A stretch of DNA of 64,000 nt from Pectobacterium atrosepticum (GTDB lineage Bacteria > Pseudomonadota > Gammaproteobacteria > Enterobacterales > Enterobacteriaceae). The translations under genes and the position numbers were made by a program. The notes under the pieces are model-generated. The model searched no databases and was not told the DNA's origin. It was given only the letters and a program-made list of their open reading frames with translations. This document shows positions 48,201-55,400 of the stretch, one piece after another. The stretch spans positions 4,464,001-4,528,000 of the forward strand of contig CP036163.1 in assembly GCA_019056595.1 (NCBI GenBank), written 5' to 3'. Every line of letters starts with the position of its first letter. Position 1 is the first letter of the stretch.

Positions 48201-51200
48201 AGCGGGCGACCAATACAAGGCTCTCTTTCATCTTGAATGCGGCAGGGATAAAGCGTGGCGCAGACGGTGGTTTCCGTCGGACCATAAGCATTAAACATGC
48301 ATCGTCCGGCTGCCCAGCGTTTGACTAACGCAGGCGGACAAATTTCACCGCCGACGACCAGCGTCTGTAATGTCTCAGGGATCTCATCCAGCGCTGCCAA
48401 TGCCGTTGGTGTTATCAGCATGTGCGTAATCGTATTGTCTTCCAGCGTTTGACGAAGTGCTGCCCCCGGCAGGATAGCCGCACGTTCGGCAAGGTAGAGT
48501 GTCGCGCCTGTTAGCAGTGTCATGTAGCATTCCTGCATACAGACATCAAAGCTGAAAGAAGCCAACTGAATCACATGACTGTCTGCGGCAATATGCAAAG
48601 ACTCGATCTGTCCGTTAAGCAGGTTACACATACTGCGATGCTCAACCATCACCCCTTTGGGTTTACCCGTAGAACCCGAGGTATAAATCACATAGGCCAA
48701 ATGGCGTGGTGTGAGGCCAAACGCCTGAGGGACAGGATTGCTGTCTTGTCCCTCATCAGCGATAGCCGCAGGCAGATTATCGAGTTCGATCACGGGAAGA
48801 TCGCTATGCAGCAGGGCGACTAGATCGGTCTGCGTCAGCAGTGCGACAGGGGCGGCGTCCTCCAGCATGTAAGTGAGGCGGTCAGCGGGGTAAGACGGAT
48901 CTAACGGCACATAGGCACCGCCGGCTTTGAGTACCGCCAGCATGCCAACAATCATCTCCAGACTGCGCTCGACGCAAATCGCGACCCGATTGTCCGGCTG
49001 CACGCCGAGTGATAACAGATGGTGGGCGAGACGATTGGCGCGCCGGTTAAGCTCGTCGTAGCTGAGAGATTGTGTATCGAATATTACCGCCGTCGCGTCA
49101 GGGGTACGTTTAACCTGTGCCTCGAACAACACGTGGGCAAGTGCTGATTCTGGTAGTGCGACACCGGTGGCATTGAAATCGACCAGCAGTGCCTGGCGTT
49201 CATTTTCCGGCAGGACGGATAACGTCAGGACTGGGCGCTGTGGCTCATTCTCTAGTGCCTCAACTAGACCGTGGATCGCGGTGAGCAGATAGTGAGCGAT
49301 TCGTGCAGGATCAATTTTTGTGCTGGTTTGCGCCAGGAAACTGAACCCGTCGCCGATATCATCCACCGAAAGCGTAAACGGAAAGTTGGTGCGTATATTC
49401 TCCGCCAGTACCCGAATGCCTTCCCAAGGGCGGGTATCTTTATTTATCTGCGTATGGCGATAGTTAAGCAAGGCGCTGAATAGCGGCATGGGTGGTGCTA
49501 CGCCGCTACAGCGTTGGGCGAGCGCCAGCGGTGTCTGCTCGTGTGCTAACAGCGTTGTCAAATCGTGATAGGTTTCTTGTACCACGTCCAAAACGCTGCG
49601 CTCGGCAAGAGAAATCCGCAGCGGCAGCGTATTGATAAACATCCCCATGACCTGATCCGCACCCGCAGAACCTTGCAAACGACCTAGCAGTACCGTACCG
49701 AAGACGATATCGTCACGGCCGCTGGTCTGTGCCAGCACCTGCGCCCAGGCCACATGGAACAGCACGCCTGGGCTGATACCTAAGCGGCGAGACTGCTGAT
49801 ATATCGCGTTGGATAATGGCGCAGGAAGTGGCACGCGGACTTCAGCGATATTTTCGCCTTCTCCCTGTGTATCCAGTAAATCGAAAGGAATCGTCGGCGC
49901 ATCGATATCCGCTAGTCGTTCGCGGAAATAGGCCTCATGTTCCGTGTTCGGAACGCTTAATATTTGGGCGATAAAGTTACGGTACGGAAGTGGGGTTGGC
50001 AGGGTGTCCTGCTGACCCTGCAACAGATGGCGGATTTCACCGACGATCAGCGTCAGCGTCATATGATCGCTAATCAGATGGTGTAACCCTAAGGCGAGCA
50101 GCCATTCACCTGTTGCAGCGTCGTGGGCAATGTCGGCCGAGAGTAACGGTGCCTGATTCAGATCAAGGCGACGGGTGCGTGGATCGGTCTGTTTCTTCAA
50201 CTGAGCTGGAACATCATCTGCTGAGGTCGGCTCAAAGGTATTAATGGGTAAGACAGCCTGACGCCAGACAACCTGTACTGGCTGGCTTAGCCCCTGCCAG
50301 CAAACGGCGGTGCGCAGAATGTCGTGGCGATCGATGACTTGTTGCAGTGCGCCGAGAAACGCATCAAGCCGTGCGCGATCCTTGAATGCAAGCAAGTGGT
50401 ACAGCAAATAAGTATCGCCCTGCTCCTGAAAGCGGTAATGGAAGAGAATGCCTTCCTGCAAAGGCGAAAGCGGGTAGATATCCTGCACGTTGGCGGCCCC
50501 GCCAGATACGGTATCCACCACTGTATCGATCTCCGGCTGGGTGAGCGTCACCAGCGGCAGCAGATCGGGCGTGATGGCGATACAGTCTGCCGGGATACGG
50601 TTGGCCGGCACGACAAATGCCGGTTTATCCTGATGCGCCAGTATCGCCTGTGCCATGTCGCTGAGCACCGGTGCGGAAAAAATGCTGCGCACGTCAAGCG
50701 TGAGTCCGGCATTACGCAGCCGCTCAATCAGGCTGACCGCCATCAGTGAGTGGCCGCCGAGCGCGAAGAAGTGGTCATGGCGGCCGACGCGCGTCAGACC
50801 CAGCAGGTCCTGCCAGACGGCGGCCAGCGCGGTTTCGACCTCACCCTGCGGGGCTTCATAGTCGCGGGTCGCCACGGCGGACTGGTCAGGGGCCGGCAGG
50901 GCCTTGCGGTCGAGCTTGCCGTTCGGGGTGAGCGGGAAGGCATCGAGGGTGACAAAGGCACCGGGCACCATGTATTCGGCCAGATGTTGCCCGAGCTGCT
51001 GGCGCAGGTCGGCCGGGTCGGGCGTGATGCCGGGCTGCGGGCAGAGGTAGGCGACCAGCCGGGTGTCACCGGGGCTGTCCTCGCGGGCGACAACCACGGC
51101 TTCCTGCACGCCGGGACACTGCATAAGGCGGGCCTCGATTTCCCCCAGTTCGATACGGAAGCCGCGCAACTTGACCTGGAAGTCGTTACGGCCGAGGTAT

Positions 51201-51661
51201 TCGAGGCTGCCGTCGGGCAGCCAGCGGGCCAGGTCACCGGTCTTGTAGAGACGGGCACCGGGCTGGTTGATGAACGGGTCGGGAATAAAGCGCTCGGCGG
51301 TGAGGTCGGGGCGGTTGAGATAACCGCGGGCGACGCCGACGCCGCCGATATGGAGCTCACCGGCGACGCCGAGGGGCACCGGCTGGTCGAGGGTATCGAG
51401 GATATAGAGCTGGGTATTGGCGATGGGGCGGCCAATGGGAACGAAGCTGCGGTGGTCGTCCGGCTGACAGGCCCAGAAGGTGACGTCAATGGCGGCTTCG
51501 GTGGGGCCATAGAGGTTATGGAGCTGGGCGTTGAAGCGGGCAAAGAAGCGCTGCTGCAACTCGGCAGGCAGGGCTTCGCCGCTGCAGATGACACGACGCA
51601 GGGAGTCACAGGCACAGTCTGCATCGGCCCACTGAACGAACTGCTGGAGCATGGAGGGCAC
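39236..51661 (-). CDS. Nonribosomal peptide synthetase, terminal part with tandem thioesterases (continuation of a broken gene)
   Basis: A coding stretch of 4,141 codons in the same frame as the upstream synthetase (51728-60313). Its first Met (in VPSMLQQ) is internal to an adenylation domain, so this is not a natural start. Domains in order: rest of A3 (Ser), PCP (GGHSL ~50750), C4 (HYRFQEQGD, His408), A4, PCP (~47530), C5 (HHRLQAQGD ~47200), A5, PCP (~44280), C6 (HYLLQEQGD, His2564), A6, PCP (~41030), TE1 (GWSLGG ~40630), TE2 (GHSFGG ~39795). Binding-pocket residues: A3 retains only the second half of a Ser code; A4 D-V-Q-L-V-G-A-V-C (unassigned, partly Pro-like); A5 D-S-A-L-I-A-E-V-W (unassigned); A6 D-V-W-H-I-S-L-I-D (Ser). 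Tandem thioesterases are typical of bacterial lipopeptide synthetases and imply cyclising release. Confidence 0.93.
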   Translation of the reverse strand: MPSMLQQFVQWADADCACDSLRRVICSGEALPAELQQRFFARFNAQLHNLYGPTEAAIDVTFWACQPDDHRSFVPIGRPIANTQLYILDTLDQPVPLGVAGELHIGGVGVARGYLNRPDLTAERFIPDPFINQPGARLYKTGDLARWLPDGSLEYLGRNDFQVKLRGFRIELGEIEARLMQCPGVQEAVVVAREDSPGDTRLVAYLCPQPGITPDPADLRQQLGQHLAEYMVPGAFVTLDAFPLTPNGKLDRKALPAPDQSAVATRDYEAPQGEVETALAAVWQDLLGLTRVGRHDHFFALGGHSLMAVSLIERLRNAGLTLDVRSIFSAPVLSDMAQAILAHQDKPAFVVPANRIPADCIAITPDLLPLVTLTQPEIDTVVDTVSGGAANVQDIYPLSPLQEGILFHYRFQEQGDTYLLYHLLAFKDRARLDAFLGALQQVIDRHDILRTAVCWQGLSQPVQVVWRQAVLPINTFEPTSADDVPAQLKKQTDPRTRRLDLNQAPLLSADIAHDAATGEWLLALGLHHLISDHMTLTLIVGEIRHLLQGQQDTLPTPLPYRNFIAQILSVPNTEHEAYFRERLADIDAPTIPFDLLDTQGEGENIAEVRVPLPAPLSNAIYQQSRRLGISPGVLFHVAWAQVLAQTSGRDDIVFGTVLLGRLQGSAGADQVMGMFINTLPLRISLAERSVLDVVQETYHDLTTLLAHEQTPLALAQRCSGVAPPMPLFSALLNYRHTQINKDTRPWEGIRVLAENIRTNFPFTLSVDDIGDGFSFLAQTSTKIDPARIAHYLLTAIHGLVEALENEPQRPVLTLSVLPENERQALLVDFNATGVALPESALAHVLFEAQVKRTPDATAVIFDTQSLSYDELNRRANRLAHHLLSLGVQPDNRVAICVERSLEMIVGMLAVLKAGGAYVPLDPSYPADRLTYMLEDAAPVALLTQTDLVALLHSDLPVIELDNLPAAIADEGQDSNPVPQAFGLTPRHLAYVIYTSGSTGKPKGVMVEHRSMCNLLNGQIESLHIAADSHVIQLASFSFDVCMQECYMTLLTGATLYLAERAAILPGAALRQTLEDNTITHMLITPTALAALDEIPETLQTLVVGGEICPPALVKRWAAGRCMFNAYGPTETTVCATLYPCRIQDEREPCIGRPLANTRIYILDPQGKLVPIGATGEIHIGGVGVARGYLNRPELTAEHFIADPFTDDPDARLYKTGDLGRWLNDGNIDYLGRNDFQVKVRGFRIELGEIEARLIQCSGVKEAVAIAREDTPGETRLVAYLIAQPGVELVPAELRQQLAHHLAEYMVPSAFVTMEAFPLTPNGKLDRKALPVPDQTAIVTRTYEAPVGEKETILASIWQHLLGLTHVGRRDQFFELGGHSLMAVNLIERLRNLGYRLDVRSVFSLPTLADMAESIQVHQESSLSKVAPNIIPRDCKQITPDLLPLVTLSQGEIDAIVASVPGGAANVQDIYPLSPLQEGILFHHRLQAQGDAYLLNNLVAFDTRERLDAFLDALQRVIDRHDILRTALYWQGLNQPVQVVWRQAPLSVNTFVPAQEEQVLAQLKAYTDPSVRRLNLNQAPLFSTDIVHDGERNEWLLALTFHHLIGDHMTLALIIEEIRLILQSHTEALPTPLPYRNFIAQNLSVPTSAHEDYFRDRLADIDAPTAPFDLLNVQGDGDDVMKASQLLAPSLAMAIRKQCRQLGISPGVLFHVAWAQVLAQTSGRDDVVFGSVLLGRLQGSAGADQVMGMFINTLPLRLSLAEHGVRDVVQSTYRDLTALLEHEQTPLSVALRCSGVTPPMPLFSTLLNYRHSQTGTHDNSAWNGIKLLATEERTNYPITLSVDDLGEGFSLVAQTVSEIDPARIVNYMMTALRALVEALAIDPQQPILSLSVLPEAECKTLLVDFNATEAEIPPALLHHLFEQQVVQTPDAIAIVFEDRLLSYAEVNHRANQLAHHLLSLDVKPDDRIAICVERSPEMVIGLLGILKAGAAYVPLDPSYPTERLTYMLEDSAPVALLTHSSLVASLSSTAPTILLDNTALFEACSDSNPAAQAIGLTPHHLAYIIYTSGSTGKPKGVMVEHRNIVASTYARQLTYPMFERVLLLSSIAFDSALASVFGTLTRGGSLYLPQQEITVDPTAILHMLHEHHICCLLCVPSLALSLLQMSQNEELASLKALIVAGERCPPEIQTAIEQLGLSTALYNEYGPTEAAVWASVYHVTSTETSRNRLTVPIGHPIANSQIYILDPQGRPTLLNVAGEIYIGGAGVARGYLNRPDLTAERFIPDPFSSSPEARMYKTGDLARWLPDGNIDYLGRNDFQVKVRGFRIELGEIESRLMQLPGVQEAVVAAREDIPGDTRLVAYLRSQPDAELNPTELRQQLAEHLAEYMVPSAFVTLDTFPLTPNGKIDRKALPAPDHSAVATRGYVTPQGELETALAQIWQDLLGLDRVGRHDQFFELGGHSLMAVSLIERLRNIGQTLDVRSVFSAPILCDMAQAILANHTKQPQVVPPSLISPDCTAITPELLPLLSLSQRDIDAIVATVPGGAANVQDIYPLAPLQEGILFHYLLQEQGDTYLSQTVIAFDTRERLDTFLSALQRVINRHDILHTAVCWQGLSQPIQVVWRHAQLPINTLETDSENDVLSQLRTHTDSHTRRINLGEAPLLTADIAHDVANQEWLLALGFHHLVCDHITLALMIDEIRTILQGRDNDLPTPLPYRNFIAQILSVPMTAHETYFRSRLADVDAPTAPFGLVDIQSGGENMDETVQYLDPALAQAIRHRANRLGVSPGVLFHVAWAQVLAHISNRDDVVFGSVLLGRLQGTDGADRVMGMFINTLPLRISLNDHSVLDVIRSTYDELISLLEHEQTPLALAQRCSGVTPPLPLFSTLFNYRHSQHSAANNDATTGVWQGMRQLTVEERTNYPLTVSVDDLGKNFRLVTQTNSEIDSARIAHYLETAIKELIEALATEPERPIMSLPILPDSERRQVMLDFNATEADFPHDALIHQLVEDQAARTPDTTAVLFEDQHLTYDALNRRANQLAHHLIDLGVKPDDRIAICVERSLDMVIGLLAILKAGAAYVPLDPGYPAERLAYMLDDARPVALLTQANQSALLTGDIPRILLDTADFSHLSEDNPHVPGLDAHHLAYVIYTSGSTGKPKGVMNSHRGLCNRLVWMQNTYRLTPDDRVLQKTPFSFDVSVWEFFWPLFYGARLVMARPDGHKDAAYLAQLIERTGITTLHFVPSMLQQFVQWADADCACDSLRRVICSGEALPAELQQRFFARFNAQLHNLYGPTEAAIDVTFWACQPDDHRSFVPIGRPIANTQLYILDTLGQPVPLGVAGELHIGGVGVARGYLNRPDLTAERFIPDPFINQPGARLYKTGDLARWLPDGSLEYLGRNDFQVKLRGFRIELGEIEARLMQCPGVQEAVVVAREDSPGDTRLVAYLCPQPGIELMPAELRQQLSTHLADYMIPSAFVMLDTFPLTPNGKLDRKALPAPDQTAVVSHGYEAPQGKVEMKLAHIWQMLLGLERVGRHDHFFELGGHSLLAVQLLNHMREQSMEVSLATLFSHPTLCDLAFVVGSDTSATSSSPFDMNPVPLSPEGNLLPLFLIHESTGDPLVYSTFATLLPPALPVYALQSLGLHTLPSPPASIEELATDHLNAIRRIQPHGPYRLAGWSLGGSIAYEIGLQLLNSGEEVAFLGMIDSYNFNRADAQSGEQKIVYSSGDLSDEQENINILFVYLRNHMTTADEQDLEDLRALGDIELTIARCHERQWLPSGITKEDILLRLNSQRTILQLSRHYRAPASALPVHLYRAEHITDDDIWGEWQGIVGKDSVLHPIGGTHYTIMQPPLLNQVADSFSGFLLPTDYVPNIVIQNGTPGIPPLFCIPGAGANASSFIELALALPTQQPVSALQARGLTEIGQPPYISVEGAARAYLQGIRQKQPHGPYHLLGHSFGGWVAFEIALQLQAQGESVASLILVDTDAPDVQACPPKAIDRVETIMKLIDIYNMILAQPLALTRSQFVDMAPEEQITRLHRALVKAGIFSTHTTTALLQGIVQVMQANLNTVYTPRAHYDGAVYLVSAKEGDTDERTTNESEWSTHVTQLDPVLMPGNHMTMLSMPQVERLADWLWRTLNLRK
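41325..42815 (-). repeat. Ser adenylation tract, intact copy (A6)
   Basis: About 1.49 kb covering almost the whole A6 domain and the end of C6 is nearly identical to 51040-52460, apart from scattered single differences and the 69 bp missing there. Identity drops sharply at both ends. This points to recent duplication or gene conversion between modules 4 and 7 of the readable series. Confidence 0.85.
50740..51000 (-). repeat. A-PCP junction tract shared with the window's right edge
   Basis: About 245 bp spanning the end of A3 and the following carrier domain match 63757-64000 with only a few substitutions. The encoded segments (VTLDAFPLTPNGKLDRKA...FFALGGHSL) are identical or nearly so. Module tails are being copied within the locus. 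Confidence 0.85.
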
Positions 51662-52460
51662 GAAGTGCAGGGTGGTGATGCCGGTACGCTCAATGAGCTG
51701 CGCGAGGTAAACTCCCAGACGGAGACGTCAAAGCTGAAGGGGGTTTAGCAGCACGCGGTCATCGGGGGTGAGGCGATAGGTGTTCTGCATCCAGACGAGG
51801 CGGTTGCAGAGTGCGCGGTGGCTGTTCATGACACCCTTGGGCTTGCCGGTGGAGCCGGAGGTGTAGATGACGTAGGCCAGATGGTGGGCATCCAGACCGG
51901 GGACGTGAGGGTTGTCCTCACTCAGGTGGCTGAAGTCGGCGGTATCGAGCAGGATGCGCGGGACGTCTCCGGTCAGCAGGGCGCGCTGGTTCGCCTGAGT
52001 CAGCAGTGCGACCGGGCTGGCATCGTCGAGCATGTAGGCGAGGCGCTCGGCGGGGTAGCCGGGGTCAAGGGGAACATAGGCGGCGCCGGCCTTGAGAATG
52101 GCGAGCAGGCCGATGACCATGTCGAGCGAGCGCTCGACGCAAATGGCGATGCGGTCATCGGGTTTTACGCCGAGGTCGATGAGGTGATGCGCGAGCTGGT
52201 TGGCGCGGCGGTTGAGCGCGTCATAGGTGAGGTGCTGGTCTTCAAAGAGCACGGCGGTGGTATCGGGGGTACGAGCGGCCTGGTCTTCGACGAGTTGATG
52301 GATAAGGGCGTCGTGCGGGAAGTCGGCCTCGGTGGCATTGAAGTCGAGCATGACCTGCCGGCGCTCACTGTCCGGCAGTATCGGCAGCGACATGATAGAG
52401 CGCTGTGGCTCCGTGGCCAACGCCTCAACCAATTCCTTAATAGCCGTTTCCAGATAGTGT
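51040..52460 (-). repeat. Ser adenylation tract, damaged copy (A3)
   Basis: Partner of 41325-42815. It has lost 67 bp at 51708-51711 and 2 bp near 51745 relative to that copy. Outside these points the two copies differ at only scattered bases. Confidence 0.85.
51708..51748 (-). other. Lesion in A3: 67-bp and 2-bp losses creating an in-frame TGA
   Basis: Compared with 41990-42105, the bases corresponding to 41993-42059 are absent between CGAGGTA and ACTCCCAGAC. GGGGGTCTTTTGCAGC has become GGGGGTTTAGCAGC. On the coding strand the 2-bp loss shifts the frame to ...RVLLNPLQL and TGA (51728-51730). The 67-bp loss then restores the frame (YLAQLIERTG). The net loss is 69 bp (23 codons), so the two long coding stretches on either side share one frame. 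Core motif A4 (SFDVSVWEFFW), with binding-pocket positions 235, 236 and 239, is gone. Confidence 0.85.
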
Positions 52461-55400
52461 GCGAGGCTGAGCGGATCGACCCCTTCAATAGTCTGGGAGA
52501 CCAGGCGGAATTGCTCGCCAAGATCGTCGACTGAAAGTGTGAAGGGGTAGTTAGTGCGTTCTTCCGCTGTCAGCAAACGCATTCCACGCCATACCCTGTC
52601 TGTCGTTGTTCCCAACTGGCTATGGCGGTAGTTGAACAGCGCACTGAACAAAGGCATCGGTGGCATGACGCCGCTACAGCGTTGCGCCAAGGTGAGCGGT
52701 GTCTGCTCATGCTCTAAAATAGCCGTCAGATCGCGATAGGTATCCTGTACGACATCCAGCACGCTGCGGTCGCCAAGGGTGATGCGCAGAGGGAGCGTAT
52801 TAATAAACATCCCCATGATTCGACTTACCCCTGCCGTACCTTGCAAGCGACCGAGGAATACGGAGCCAAAAACCACATCATCACTGCTACTGACATGAGC
52901 GAGCACCTGAGCCCACGCGACATGGAACAACACGCTTGGGCTGATGCCGAGCTGGCGAGCCTGTTTGCGAATCGCCTGCGCTAATCCGGTATCCAGAGCA
53001 AGACGCGCTTCCGCAATATGTTCACTGTCGTCTTGCGTATTCAAGATGCCGAAAGGCGCGGTCGGCGTATCGATGTCCGCCAGACGAGAACGAAAGTACT
53101 GCTCGTGAACAGAAGGCGGTACGCTCAGAATTTGGGCAATAAAATTCCGGTATGGAAGCGAGGGAGGTAACGTCTCCGCGCGTCCCTGAAGTAGGGTGGT
53201 GATCTCACTGACGATAAGATCCAACGTCATATGGTCGCCAATCAAATGGTGGAAACCAAATGCCAGCAGCCATTCCCCTGTCGCCGGATTATAGGCGATA
53301 TCAGCGGAGAGCAGCGGTGCCTGATTCAGATTAAGGCGGCGGTGACGCGAGTCGGTGTAGGCTTTCAACTGCGAGAGAATATTGTCTTCAGAGACAGGGG
53401 AAAACGTACTCACCGGCAGCGGTGCGTGACGCCATACGACCTGAACCGGCTGAGTCAGCCCGTGCCAGCAGAATGAAGTACGTAAAATGTCGTGGCGGTC
53501 AATAACCTGTTGCAGGGCGTTCAGAAAGGTATCAAGTCGTTCGCGGTTATCAAAGGCCAATAAACTGTTAAGCAGATAAGCATCTCCCTGCTCTTGCAGG
53601 CGGTGATGGAACAAAATGCCTTGCTGAAGCGGCGAGAGAGAATAGATATCCTGCACGTTGGCCGCGCCGCCGGATACGGTAGCGACAACGGTGTCCAGCT
53701 CTGCCTGAGTGAGTGTAGCCAGAGGCAGCATTGTGGGGGTAAGCGCCGAGCAGTGTTTTGGAATACGGTTAGGCGGCACTGAGAACGCCGGTTTGTCCTG
53801 ATTCGCTTGTACCGCCTGCGCCATTTCACACAGCACGGGCGTAGAGAAGATACGGCTGACATCAATCGTCCAGCCCAGATGGTGTAGCCGCTCTATCAAG
53901 TTGACGGCCATTAACGAGTGCCCGCCAAGCTCAAAGAAATGGTCATGGCGACCCACGCGATCCAGCTGCAGTAAGGTTTTCCAGCTATCCGCTAATGCGA
54001 TCTCCACGTCCCCTTGCGGCGCTTCATAGCTGCGGGTTGCGACAGAAAGCAGGTCGGGAGCCGGGAGCGCCTTACGGTCGAGTTTTCCGTTAGGGGTCAG
54101 TGGAAACTGTTCCAGTGTGACAAAAGCGGCGGGCAACATATATTCAGCCAGATGCTGTGAGAGCTGTAGGCGCAATGCTGCGGGTTCGATTTCAGCACCG
54201 ACATGGGGCCGGATATAGGCAACCAGCCGTTTATCGTTAGGATTATCTTCCCGGACGATAACGACGGCATCTTGCACTCCAGAACAGCCCATGAGACGCG
54301 CTTCGATTTCGCCAGGCTCAATACGGAAACCACGCAGTTTGATCTGAAAATCATTACGGCCTAAATATTCTATATTGCCATCGGCCAGCCAGCGGCCAAG
54401 GTCGCCGGTTTTGTACATCCTCGCACCGGGTTGGTCGGAGTACGGATCGGGAATAAAACGTTCAGCGGTCAGTTCGGGGCGGTTGAGGTAGCCGCGTGCA
54501 ATGCCAACGCCGCCCAAATACATTTCGCCAGCAACGCCGAGTGGCGCGAGCTGACCCTTCGCATCAAGAATATAAACGTGGGTATTGTCGATCGGTTTCC
54601 CGATGGGCAAAAAATCGTCTCCGGTACGATGGTAATGATAGATCGTCGCACAGACGGTGCTTTCCGTCGGGCCATACGCGTTAATGACCTGTTTCGCCGT
54701 TGCCCAGCGTTTAGCTAATGCCGGAGGGCACGCTTCGCCCGCGAATATCAGCGTCGTCAAATCAGGAGGCTCAGCGGAGGCATCTAACGCACCCGCCGCA
54801 ATCGGTGGAAGCGTCACATGAGTAATCGCCTGCGTTTGCAGTGTGTTGAGCAATGCATCGCCGGGCAAAAGCGCCTCACGAGAGGCCAGAATGAGGCTGG
54901 CGCCTTGGCACAGCGTGGTTGTCACTTCGGAAATGCAGGCATCGAAACTGAAAGAGGCAAACTGTAAAAGGCGGCTGTTTGCCGTGATGCCAAATGCGCG
55001 AATCTGTGCGTTAGCGAGATTACACAGACTACGATGCTCGATCATCACACCTTTCGGCTGACCAGTTGAGCCCGAAGTATAGATGACGTACGCCAGATGA
55101 TGTGACGTCAACCCCAGCGCATGCGCATCCGGATTGTCTTGCGAGGCATGCTTAAAGACAGTGAATTGCGGATCGTCCAGTACCACCAGCGGCAACGTGC
55201 TGTTCAGCGTCTCAATCAGCGCCGTCTGGGTTAACAGTGCGACCGGTTTAGCATCATCCAGCATGTAGGCCAGACGCTCGGCTGGATAAGCAGGATCGAG
55301 TGGGACATAAGCCGCACCTGCTTTAAGAATACCCAATAGACCGACGATCATTTCCACGCTGCGTTCTACACAAATGGCAATACGATCATCCGGCTGCACG

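Noticed and set aside
51661-51661. ATG 51661 as true start of a separate synthetase
   Set aside because: The Met is inside the conserved HFVPSMLQQF segment of an adenylation domain, and the paralogous domain runs through it without a break.
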